NCBI GenBank assembly: GCA_964383905.1
Contig: CAYLJO010000135.1
Coordinates: 1-16,919, forward strand
DNA from: CAYLJO01 sp964383905
Lineage (GTDB): Bacteria; Acidobacteriota; Blastocatellia; Pyrinomonadales; Pyrinomonadaceae
DNA: 16,919 bases
Direction: 5' to 3'
This document shows, piece by piece, positions 1 to 6,403 of the stretch. The notes beneath the pieces are model-generated. The model saw only the letters and a list, made by a program, of their open reading frames with translations. It searched no databases and had not been told where the DNA came from. Position 1 is the first letter of the stretch, and every line of letters begins with the position of its first letter. The position numbers and the translations under genes were made by a program.

Positions 1-888
1 CTTCGAGCCTCACGCCGCCTCTTTCAACTGCGCTCGGTAGCGCGCTTCATACTCCGCCGGCGCGAAGTAGTCTGTCGCCGAGTGGATCCGGCTCCGGTTG
101 TAGAACACCTCGATGTAATCGAAGATTTTATCCTTCGCCTCTTGCCGCGTGCCGAATCGTTCATGGTGAACCAACTCGTTCTTCAAAATGCCGAAGAAAC
201 TTTCGCTGACCGCGTTGTCCCAGCAGTGACCCTTACGGCTCATGCTCTGCTGGCAGCCCCACGCCAGCAGCCGCTCTTTGAACGCCGTACTCGCCTACTG
301 ACTGCCGCGGTCACTGTGCACCAGCGGCGAGACCGCGCCGCCTCGCCTGGCTTGCCCCTGGATGAAGGCCGCTTCGACCAACTCGGTCTCCAGGCTGGCG
401 GACACGGCCCACCCGACCACTAACCGCGAGAAAAGATCAAGAAACACGACGAGATAGAGCCAGCCCTCGTCCGTCCAAATGTAAGTAATGTCCGAAGCCC
501 AGACCGCGTCCGGGCGCGCCGCCTTGAAGTCGCGCGCCAACACGTTGTCGGCGACCGGCAAGCAGTGGCGCGAGTCGGTCGTCCGGCGGGATTTCTTCAC
601 CCTTTTCGCCCGCATGCCCTGCTCTTTCATCAACCTCGCCACCCGCTTGCGGCTGACCCGCTCGCCGTCACGTCGCAAGCATCCGTGAAGCTTCGGACTT
701 CCATAGTTGCCACGGCTCGCCGCATGCGCCGCCTTGATCCGCTCGACCAGCCGCTCATTCTCTTTCTCTCTCGCCGACGGCTGGCGAGCGCGCCAAGCGT
801 AGTAGCCTGCCGCACTGACCTCGAGGGCGCGGCACATCGCCGAGAGGCGGAACTCCTGCCGGTGCTCGCGCATGAAGGCGTACTTTGG
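1..888 (-). mobile_element. IS3-family insertion sequence remnant, 5'-truncated
   Basis: The stretch holds the distal part of an IS3-family element read on the minus strand. The DDE transposase (OrfB) is present, but no OrfA (the HTH-containing first frame) precedes it. Instead the frame joins directly to an unrelated TPR coding sequence near 884-888, so the OrfA end has been lost. The other end lies at or beyond the window start, so the terminal inverted repeats and target duplication cannot be seen. With OrfA missing and OrfB interrupted, the copy cannot move by itself. Confidence 0.8.
10..888 (-). pseudogene. IS3-family transposase OrfB, interrupted by an in-frame amber codon
   Basis: This is an integrase-core DDE transposase of the IS3 family. 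Read from about 888 down to the TGA at 10-12 it gives one continuous frame of about 290 codons, except for a TAG at 295-297. The N-terminal part has the usual OrfB helical segment (around KYAFMREHRQEF) and the first catalytic Asp (WASDITYI). The second Asp is in HSDRGSQ, directly before the stop. The frame then continues in phase with ASTAFKERL, SMSRKGHCWDNA and the catalytic Glu in SESFF. The family normally has Tyr after HSDRGSQ, so one TAC/TAT to TAG change explains the break. An ATG at 241-243 could restart a fragment, but it would lack two of the three catalytic residues. OrfA is missing as well, so this is a dead copy. Confidence 0.88.
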
Positions 889-1312
889 GATCCAACCGCA
901 GAGCTGTGCCCACCTGAGGCCCGGCTTTGGCAAGGTCGCCCAGTTCGTAATAGAGCCGACCCAGCAGAAAATGTCCCCGCACTGACTTAGCATCGAGCTT
1001 GATACCCGCCAGCATCTCTTTCTCCGCCTCTGAATACTTCTTTTGCCGGAGATATAGCTCGCCTAAAGCGAAATGCGCGGCTGTTGTCTTTGGCTCAACA
1101 ACCAACACTTGCCGTAATGTGCTCTCAGCCTTATCCCACTCTCGATTGTCCATGTAGGCGGTACCGAGCAGCAGCAGCGCCTCCAAATATTTAGGATAAA
1201 GCTTTACAGCATTTTCAAAGTGCAATATGCCCTCACCAGTGTTGTTAAGCAAAAGCGCGTCGCGCCCCTTCTGGAATTCTGCAAATGCATCATTGGGAAC
1301 GTTTGCAATAAA
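884..1312 (-). pseudogene. TPR-repeat protein fragment, truncated at both ends
   Basis: The minus-strand frame encodes about 143 residues of consecutive tetratricopeptide repeats, with anchors such as ALLLLGTAYMDNREWDKAE, HFALGELYLRQKKYSEAE and HFLLGRLYYELGDLAKA. Similarity to TPR ends at LDPK (codon 884-886), where the frame runs into the IS3 remnant and becomes shadow sequence down to 755. At the other end, TPR-like sequence (AFAEFQKGRDALLL) continues upstream of the first possible start, TTG at 1250-1252, up to a TAA at 1313-1315 inside a 20-bp tandem repeat. No credible start or signal peptide exists there. The fragment is therefore an internal piece of a larger TPR protein. A short TTG-initiated chimera of 165 residues could be translated but is unlikely to be functional. 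Confidence 0.75.
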
Positions 1313-1345
1313 TTAGGGTAAAAATCAATAAATTAGGGTAAAAAA
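1306..1345. repeat. 20-bp tandem repeat, two copies
   Basis: The unit CAATAAATTAGGGTAAAAAT at 1306-1325 is followed at once by a copy at 1326-1345 that differs only in the last base. It is AT-rich, unlike its surroundings, and sits exactly where the TPR fragment loses its coding sequence. This suggests a junction or repair scar, or the end of an unidentified element. Confidence 0.85.
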
Positions 1346-1606
1346 CCGGCCTGTTGGACGGTAAGATTTGAGAGTTTTTCGTCCAAAATTCCGTAAATGG
1401 AGGCTTAAGTCTGGTAGGAGGAAAGATACAAAGCACATTTTGTATCTTCCGCTTCTGAAATTAACAGGACGGGGGGCTCAAGGGTAGTATCAACTGCCCG
1501 TCAATTCAATAGAATATTTCGCGCAGTGGAGTGAGTGCCTTCATACCTTAGTATAGGCCTGTGCTGATCAGCACTGAGACGTTAATAGGCCGGGTCTCCG
1601 GCGGGT
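1346..1606. other. Intergenic spacer rich in inverted repeats, no gene seen
   Basis: No coding frame with recognisable content is present on either strand. The spacer holds several dyads. TTGGACG at 1354-1360 pairs with CGTCCAA at 1380-1386, and a perfect 10-bp hairpin lies at 1423-1448. GTGCTGATCAGCAC at 1561-1574 is a perfect palindrome. On the minus strand a GCCGG/CCGGC hairpin at 1589-1602 lies just after the ribA stop but has no U-tract, so it is at best a weak terminator. Confidence 0.6.
1423..1448. repeat. Perfect 10-bp inverted repeat (hairpin)
   Basis: AAGATACAAA at 1423-1432 and TTTGTATCTT at 1439-1448 are exact complements separated by the 6-nt loop GCACAT. The stem is AT-rich and not followed by a T-run. 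It could be an operator, a bidirectional transcription end or the tip of a mobile element remnant. Nothing next to it decides between these. Confidence 0.7.
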
Positions 1607-2248
1607 TTAGCCGATCGTTTCAAGCAAGTGACCCATCTTCTTCTTCTTCGTCTGCAAGTATTTTGTGGCCGATTCCGGTGGCTCGACCTCGATGGAGACT
1701 CGTTCGAGGATCCGCAGCCCGGCTTCCTCCAGCGCACGCAGCTTCAACGGGTTGTTAGAGAGAACACGCACCTTGCACAAGCCCATGTCGAACAGCACTT
1801 CGGCGCATTGCCGGTACTCGCGCAGGTCTACGGCGAGACCCAGTCGCTCGTTGGCCTCCACCGTATCGGCCCCTTCGTCTTGCAGAGCGTAGGCCCGAAT
1901 CTTGTTGAGGATGCCGATGCCGCGCCCCTCTTGATGCTGGTAAACAATGGCCCCGCGCCCCTCCTGTTCGATCATCTCCATGGCACGGTGAAGCTGCCTC
2001 CCGCAGTCGCATTTGGTCGAGCCAAACACGTCGCCCGTCAGGCATTGGGAGTGAATGCGCACAAGCGTGGGAATCTCAGGACGCATCTCACCTTTGAACA
2101 GGACAACGAACTCTTCGTCGCTCGTCAGCGAGCGGTAACCGGCGATCCTGAATTCACCGATTTCTGTCGGCAGCCGCGCTACCGCCACGCGCTCAACCGA
2201 GCGAGCCTGGGCCGCCCACGGACATGTCACAGTTGCTTCTTCCTTCAA
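1607..2248 (-). CDS. ribA: GTP cyclohydrolase II
   Basis: This cytosolic zinc enzyme opens GTP to 2,5-diamino-6-ribosylamino-pyrimidinone phosphate, formate and pyrophosphate, the first step of riboflavin synthesis. The 213-residue protein has the zinc cysteines C69, C80 and C82 in the block RIHSQCLTGDVFGSTKCDCG, the signature QEGRGIGILNKIRAYALQD (106-124), DTVEANERLG, and the C-terminal block ending TKKKKMGHLL. Its length matches stand-alone RibA; there is no fused RibB (DHBP synthase) domain. The start chosen is TTG at 2246-2248, preceded by GAGGAG with 8 nt spacing. The first 25 or so residues are a non-conserved extension. It is monocistronic here, with a promoter at 2378-2406 and a leader of about 120 nt containing a CGGAAG/CTTCCG hairpin (plus-strand 2312-2330). 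Confidence 0.95.
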   Translation of the reverse strand: MKEEATVTCPWAAQARSVERVAVARLPTEIGEFRIAGYRSLTSDEEFVVLFKGEMRPEIPTLVRIHSQCLTGDVFGSTKCDCGRQLHRAMEMIEQEGRGAIVYQHQEGRGIGILNKIRAYALQDEGADTVEANERLGLAVDLREYRQCAEVLFDMGLCKVRVLSNNPLKLRALEEAGLRILERVSIEVEPPESATKYLQTKKKKMGHLLETIG

Positions 2249-2377
2249 GTCAATTACTCCTCAGAAACAGTTTACCGGTGTACGCAGAGCGCCCGCCCGT
2301 GTGCGATCACCGCCGGAAGGACGCCGCTTCCGTCGCTCGCCCGCGCCAGACACGTGACGTCGCGACGAGAAACTTTA

Positions 2378-2406
2378 ATTATAGAAGCAAGATGCAGGTG
2401 CGACAA
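2378..2406 (-). promoter_or_regulatory. Sigma70-type promoter of ribA
   Basis: Read on the minus strand, TTGTCG (2401-2406) is a 4/6 match to the -35 box. It is followed by exactly 17 nt and a perfect TATAAT (2378-2383). It faces ribA and would start transcription near 2371, leaving a leader of about 120 nt. Confidence 0.7.
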
Positions 2407-2518
2407 GCGTCCTGGCGCGGCGCCGGCCGCCGATCACTATGAATTATTGGACCTCGGTGGCACAATGTTATTGCCGCCGCGCCCGCCCGCGCGCTAAGAT
2501 ATGTAGCTAGGAGGTGCC

Positions 2519-2605
2519 ATGCCGCGCGCCGCATCAGCATCGGGTTCGATGAATTACAGCTTAACTTACGCAGGCTGTTTGTTGAACCTGCCATCCGCGA
2601 TCTGA
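2519..2605 (+). CDS. Possible 28-residue leader peptide or small protein
   Basis: An ATG at 2519 is preceded by AGGAGGTG (2509-2516), an 8-nt match to the anti-Shine-Dalgarno, and opens 28 codons ending in TGA at 2603-2605. The peptide begins MPRAASASGSMNYSL and has no recognised domain. The spacing from AGGAGG to ATG is only 4 nt. A weak promoter-like pair, TTGCCG (2471-2476), 18 nt, TAAGAT (2495-2500), lies upstream but would place the start of the RNA almost on the ribosome binding site. The ORF ends 92 bp before the FHA-GGDEF gene, so it could be a leader ORF for it or chance. The ribosome site is the only real support. Confidence 0.25.
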   Translation: MPRAASASGSMNYSLTYAGCLLNLPSAI

Positions 2606-2697
2606 AGTTAGAAGTTCGGGCTCAGGCCGCCCTCTTTTCGAATCTCAGGTCTCAAGAGCATGGATCTATCAGGCCCTTTACCCGCGGTTAAAAGATT

Positions 2698-3693
2698 GTG
2701 AGCGAGCGCCGTAAAGAAGATGCTACGGTGAGCGAGCGCCCGAGCGGGGCTACTCCCGAACTCCCGCGCCGCGCGGGCGAACGCCGCCCGGCCCTCGTCT
2801 TCCTGCGCGGCGAGCTCCTGGCCGTGCCGATCCCGCTTGAGCGCGATGAAGTGATCCTGGGACGCGCACTCGAAGCCGACGTGCGGGTTAATGATGCGCG
2901 CGCCTCCCGCCTTCATGCGCGCATCACGGCCGAGCATCATCCCGATTCGGGCGAAACCCGCTATCGCATCACCGACCTGGGTTCTACCAACGGCACACTC
3001 CTTAACGGGCAGGTCATTACCGAGGCCATTTTGCAGGACGGCGACAAACTTGTGATCGGCGAGCACCTCTTACGCTTCGACATGCTTGACGAGATAGACC
3101 GCGAATTTCAGCAACAGATTCATCGCCTGCTCGTGCACGATGAGCTAACCGGGCTACTAACCAGCAGGTCTTTCTTCTCGGAACTGCGCCGCGAGGCCGC
3201 GCGCGCCGAGATCGAGGCGCGCCCTTTTTGCGTGCTGATGATGGACATCGATCACTTTAAGAGGGTCAACGACACCTACGGCCATCTCATCGGCAGCGAG
3301 ACGCTGGAAGCCGTCGGCAGAGTCATCAAGCGTTCACTCCGCGCCGGTGATGTGGCGTCGCGCTTCGGCGGCGAAGAATTTGCTGCATTTCTGCTCGACG
3401 CGGATTACGCGCAGGGGCTCATTGCCGCCGAGCGCGTCCGGGCCGCCGTCGAGCAATATGCTTTCCCCGCCACACGCCGCGGCTCGCCCGACGCAGAGAA
3501 GACGCATCACATCACGATCAGCATCGGCGTCGCCAAATTCCCGGATGACGCGCGCGACCCCATTCAACTGGTGGAACTGGCCGACTCGGCGCTCTACCGC
3601 GCCAAGCGGGCGGGGCGCAATCGTGTCTGCGCGTATCGCCCTTCGCTCGCGGCAACTGAGGGGACAAACGAGCTTCCCGCCCGCTCGGGGTGA
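2698..3693 (+). CDS. FHA-domain diguanylate cyclase (GGDEF)
   Basis: The 331-residue cytosolic protein is predicted to make cyclic di-GMP from two GTP, with activity steered by an N-terminal phosphothreonine-binding FHA domain. FHA spans about 52-126, with LGR (54-56), the SRLHARI block (70-76) and DLGSTNGTLLNG (93-104). A short helix leads into the GGDEF domain (about 148-312), beginning HDELTGLLTSRSFF. The active-site motif is RFGGEEF with GGEEF at 224-228, and the inhibitory I-site RxxD is RAGD at 215-218, five residues upstream, so product inhibition is expected. There is no transmembrane segment or receiver domain. The start is GTG 2698; GTG 2728 is an alternative, because GTGAGCGAGCGCC occurs at both sites, 30 bp apart. 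Neither has a good ribosome site. The next gene downstream is a pilus operon, a plausible output of c-di-GMP, but that link is only positional. Confidence 0.93.
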   Translation: MSERRKEDATVSERPSGATPELPRRAGERRPALVFLRGELLAVPIPLERDEVILGRALEADVRVNDARASRLHARITAEHHPDSGETRYRITDLGSTNGTLLNGQVITEAILQDGDKLVIGEHLLRFDMLDEIDREFQQQIHRLLVHDELTGLLTSRSFFSELRREAARAEIEARPFCVLMMDIDHFKRVNDTYGHLIGSETLEAVGRVIKRSLRAGDVASRFGGEEFAAFLLDADYAQGLIAAERVRAAVEQYAFPATRRGSPDAEKTHHITISIGVAKFPDDARDPIQLVELADSALYRAKRAGRNRVCAYRPSLAATEGTNELPARSG

Positions 3694-3890
3694 GAGTCTG
3701 GCGCCATACGTAATGCCCATCATACGCCGGTACGGCTCACTCCATCCCCCGATGCGGTTGCACATTTTTGTCCCCTCATACCCCGCCCGCAGCCAGGGAC
3801 GTTTCGTCGAAGATACTTCCTGCAACCACTCCTTTTGGCGTGCGTGTAACAGGTGGCGTACGAGTTGACCGTTGCCGCCGGCCCGCCCGG

Positions 3891-3920
3891 TTGCGAATGC
3901 TCATGGCTCACGTGTATGCT
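3891..3920 (+). promoter_or_regulatory. Possible weak promoter of the pilN-like operon
   Basis: TTGCGA (3891-3896) and TATGCT (3915-3920) are separated by 18 nt and each matches the sigma70 consensus at 4 of 6 positions. The pair lies about 60 nt upstream of the operon's first start codon. Support is modest. Confidence 0.3.
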
Positions 3921-3931
3921 TTCTGAGTCGG

Positions 3932-3960
3932 TTAAGCGTTTCTCGCTTCAACACGCTTAA
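3932..3960 (+). promoter_or_regulatory. Leader hairpin with two competing right arms
   Basis: TTAAGCG (3932-3938) is the exact complement of CGCTTAA (3954-3960). Its core AAGCG can instead pair with CGCTT at 3944-3948. The two stems share the left arm and exclude each other. They lie 24 nt before the GTG of the pilN-like gene, in its probable leader. A regulatory role is inference. Confidence 0.4.
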
Positions 3961-3983
3961 GTCTGAGGGTCATCTGAAGTACC

Positions 3984-4631
3984 GTGAGTGCCAACCTTAA
4001 TCTCGCCAGCCAGCCATTTCGTAACCGCGCGCTGCCGTGGACGATTGCGGTGATCGTTACAGTTGCGTCTCTGGTGGCGCTGACTCTAATTATTGATAAA
4101 AGCAACGGGATCAACGCGCAGGCTGACGGGGTGGAGCGTGATGTCAAAAATTTGCGTGCTCAAGAGGGCGAGATCAAGCAACAGATTACAGAGGTGAAAA
4201 GCGCGCTCACGCCTGATCAGCTACAGACTTTGAAGGCCGCGCACGCGCTCGTTGACCGCAAGCGTTTCTCATGGTCACGCCTGTTTGCAGACCTCGAAGC
4301 GGCCCTGCCCGGAAACGTTCGCGTAACGCGCATCAGCGTACGCGATGTCGCCTTGCGCGGGGATCAGACGGTGGCGGAACTGGACCTCACCGTGGTCGGC
4401 AAAACCCCCGATGACCTCAATCAAATGATCGCCGATATGGATCGTACGGGAATCTTTCGGGCCGAACCGTTGAATCAAACTTTGCAAAAGGGGAGAGGCG
4501 AAAGAGGCACCGAGTTAACTCTTTATGTAAATTACACGCCGTCTCGCGCTCGTTCGCCGGTCATTTCCGGCGGCGATAACCGTATCGCCTCGGCGACAAA
4601 TACCGAGGCCGCTTCGAATGGGGAGAAGTGA
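3984..4631 (+). CDS. PilN-like type IV pilus / type II secretion inner-membrane assembly protein
   Basis: PilN-family proteins form, with PilO, a membrane complex that links the cytoplasmic PilM ring to the outer parts of the pilus machine. This 215-residue protein has the typical plan: a short cytoplasmic N-terminus (MSANLNLASQPFRN, matching the family's conserved N-L-x(3)-P-F/Y-R pattern that PilM binds), one membrane segment at about 19-37, a coiled coil at about 42-75, and a periplasmic alpha/beta domain with RISVRDVAL and AELDLTVVGKT. The start is GTG 3984; the N-terminal motif begins only four codons later, which supports it. The stop overlaps the next gene by one base. No pilM lies upstream; the preceding gene is the GGDEF protein, so the cluster begins without its usual first member. 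GspL-like function in a type II secretion system is the alternative. Confidence 0.82.
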   Translation: MSANLNLASQPFRNRALPWTIAVIVTVASLVALTLIIDKSNGINAQADGVERDVKNLRAQEGEIKQQITEVKSALTPDQLQTLKAAHALVDRKRFSWSRLFADLEAALPGNVRVTRISVRDVALRGDQTVAELDLTVVGKTPDDLNQMIADMDRTGIFRAEPLNQTLQKGRGERGTELTLYVNYTPSRARSPVISGGDNRIASATNTEAASNGEK

Positions 4632-5437
4632 TGAGCGATCCGATGCCGAAGAAGAACCAGAGCTCGACGCCCGGCAATCAGATTCGGGTGCGCGTTGATA
4701 AACTGCGTCGGGCGCGCCAGCGCAGCAAACTCGGCGTCGCCGAAATCGTTGCGCTCGGTTCAAGCGCCGTTCTGTTGCTGGCGGTCATCTTCGTCTATTT
4801 TTACTTTCTCATACCCGCGCAGTCGCGTCTCGGGAGACTGCAGAACGAGCGCGCGAGCTTGAAAAGGGAGTTGAACGTCTTGCAGGAGGGCGTCAAACTG
4901 AACGCCGACACGGAAAGCGCGGTGGCGAATATTAGCGCGAGTCTTGAAAAATTTGAGAATAACGGTCTGGCCGAGCGCAGCGAAGGCCGCCTCGCTCTCT
5001 ACAATGAATTGAACCGTTTGATTCGGAGCAACAATTTACGCAACACCGCGGGCCCGTCTTACGTTTCGCTGGAGCCGCTCGGGGCCAAAGCGCCCGGCCA
5101 GAATGCTACTGCTAAGCCGGGCAACGCTAAATGGCAGAGCGTCTACCCGGGCATTGGCATCAACCTCACGGTCGAAGGCCAGTATCAGAACCTGCGGCAC
5201 TTCCTGCATGACATCGAGAAGAGCAGGCAGTTTCTTGTGATCAACTCTGTCGAGCTTGAAAGTGTGACCGATTCAAACGAAGAGCGGGCAATGAACCCGC
5301 CGGCGTCCGGACCGGGCGCCATTCCTGGACCGGCACCGCGCGCCACGCACGTCAGCCTGCGTCTCAATACGGCCGCTTACTTCCGGCGCGGGGCCACCGC
5401 AGATACACTTGTTCCGCCGCCGGCTGAAGCACGCTGA
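4631..5437 (+). CDS. PilO-like pilus / secretion assembly protein
   Basis: The 268-residue protein has a basic cytoplasmic N-terminus, one membrane segment at about 37-61 (VAEIVALGSSAVLLLAVIFV and onward), a coiled coil at about 62-110, then a periplasmic domain. A section near INLTVEGQYQNLRHFLHDIEKS carries the PilO signature of a beta strand followed by a helix. The tail contains a Pro/Gly/Ala linker. I start it at ATG 4631 rather than GTG 4628: the ATG shares its A with the upstream TGA (TGATG) and GGGGAG ends 6 nt before it, as expected for translational coupling with the PilN-like gene. PilO pairs with PilN in the periplasm and recruits PilP. GspM of type II secretion has the same architecture and cannot be excluded. 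Confidence 0.8.
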   Translation: MSDPMPKKNQSSTPGNQIRVRVDKLRRARQRSKLGVAEIVALGSSAVLLLAVIFVYFYFLIPAQSRLGRLQNERASLKRELNVLQEGVKLNADTESAVANISASLEKFENNGLAERSEGRLALYNELNRLIRSNNLRNTAGPSYVSLEPLGAKAPGQNATAKPGNAKWQSVYPGIGINLTVEGQYQNLRHFLHDIEKSRQFLVINSVELESVTDSNEERAMNPPASGPGAIPGPAPRATHVSLRLNTAAYFRRGATADTLVPPPAEAR

Positions 5438-5449
5438 GCCGAGACCTGT

Positions 5450-6403
5450 ATGAGCTTTATGGCGCTGTTCGAAGGCAAAACTCCGTCGGAACGTAATAAG
5501 CTGATCGCGGCGATTGTGCTCGGCATGTTGGCGCTCGCCTCCCTCTCGTATATGTTCTTCGGCGGTTCATCGTCGCCGAAGCCAAAAGGGACTAGGACAA
5601 CCGTCAAAGACCAACCGCCGGCGCAGCTTTCGCTCTCCTCTCCAGTCAGCAAACCAGCAGTCCCGACGGCGCAAGAAGTGCATGACGCCGAGCCGCCGGT
5701 GCCGGTTGTCTGGCCGCAGCCTGTCAGACAGGACGAGCCCGAACCCCGGCGCAACATCTTTGCCTATTATGTGGCGCCGACGCCGACGCCGGCCCCCAGC
5801 AAGGCGCCGGAGCCGCCGCCTCCGACACCTCCTCCGCCGCTTCTGCTTGTTTCCATTTCGCCGTCCAACGTGTATGCGCGAACCGGGGATTTTACGCTCA
5901 CCGTTTCGGGCGACAAGTTCACGCCCTTGACACACATCTTCGTTGGCGAGAATGAATTGCCGACGCGCTTCACCGGCGCACAACAGCTCTCCGTGACGGT
6001 GCCCGCCGCGCTGATCGCCTCCGAGGGGGCGCGGCAGGTCAGTGTGCGCACCCACGACGGCAAGCTATTCTCAAACACGGCGACCCTTAACGTCGCGGCC
6101 CCGCCCACACCGAACTACTCGTTCGTCGGTATTATCGGCACGCCCCGGCACAACGATACGGCTGTCCTGCAGGATAAGAACAGTAAAGAGGTCTTGAACG
6201 TGCAGCGCGGCGACGTTGTCGGCGGCCGCTTCCGCATCAACAGCATTTCCGAGCGCGAGGTCTGGCTCGTCGATACGAGCCTTGGCATCAAACACACGCT
6301 GCCATTCAGCGGCGGGAGCACGAGCGAAACGAACCAACGTTTCCCCCAGCCACGGTACACTCCGGCGCGCCCGGTGAATCCTGACGACGATGACACGCCC
6401 TGA
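5450..6403 (+). CDS. PilP/GspC-like protein with an inserted IPT/TIG domain
   Basis: The 317-residue protein has one membrane segment (about 17-37) and a long disordered region. A RRNIFAYY motif (100-107) is followed by a Pro-rich linker (about 108-130). Next is an immunoglobulin-like IPT/TIG domain at about 132-215, starting VSISPSNVYARTGDFTLTVSG, and a C-terminal beta domain at about 222-288 starting YSFVGIIGTPRHNDTAVL. That last domain resembles the homology region shared by PilP and GspC, which touches the secretin. PilP is normally a small lipoprotein and GspC normally has a PDZ or coiled-coil end; an IPT domain between anchor and homology region is a different build. It lies 12 bp after the PilO-like gene in the same operon. 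A role in docking the inner-membrane complex to the secretin is inferred from the domain and position; no secretin gene is in view. Confidence 0.75.
   Translation: MSFMALFEGKTPSERNKLIAAIVLGMLALASLSYMFFGGSSSPKPKGTRTTVKDQPPAQLSLSSPVSKPAVPTAQEVHDAEPPVPVVWPQPVRQDEPEPRRNIFAYYVAPTPTPAPSKAPEPPPPTPPPPLLLVSISPSNVYARTGDFTLTVSGDKFTPLTHIFVGENELPTRFTGAQQLSVTVPAALIASEGARQVSVRTHDGKLFSNTATLNVAAPPTPNYSFVGIIGTPRHNDTAVLQDKNSKEVLNVQRGDVVGGRFRINSISEREVWLVDTSLGIKHTLPFSGGSTSETNQRFPQPRYTPARPVNPDDDDTP

Larger units (their letters stand above)
3694..3983 (+). other. Intergenic region upstream of the pilus operon
   Basis: No convincing gene lies in these 290 bp. No clear terminator follows the GGDEF gene, so read-through into the pilus operon is possible. 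The right part holds a weak promoter-like pair and a repeated hairpin arm, described separately. Confidence 0.5.

Noticed and set aside
295..297. Amber codon in the transposase as a recoding event
   Set aside because: OrfA is also lost and the site replaces an ordinary Tyr, so mutational decay is the simpler explanation.
2249..2371. FMN riboswitch in the ribA leader
   Set aside because: The leader contains CCGGCGGTGATC, similar to one conserved block, but the other conserved blocks and the multi-branched layout are missing and the leader is too short.
5567..6055. Arg-rich minus-strand ORF and other long frames opposite the PilP-like gene
   Set aside because: They are antisense shadows caused by GC-rich, proline-rich coding sequence on the plus strand.
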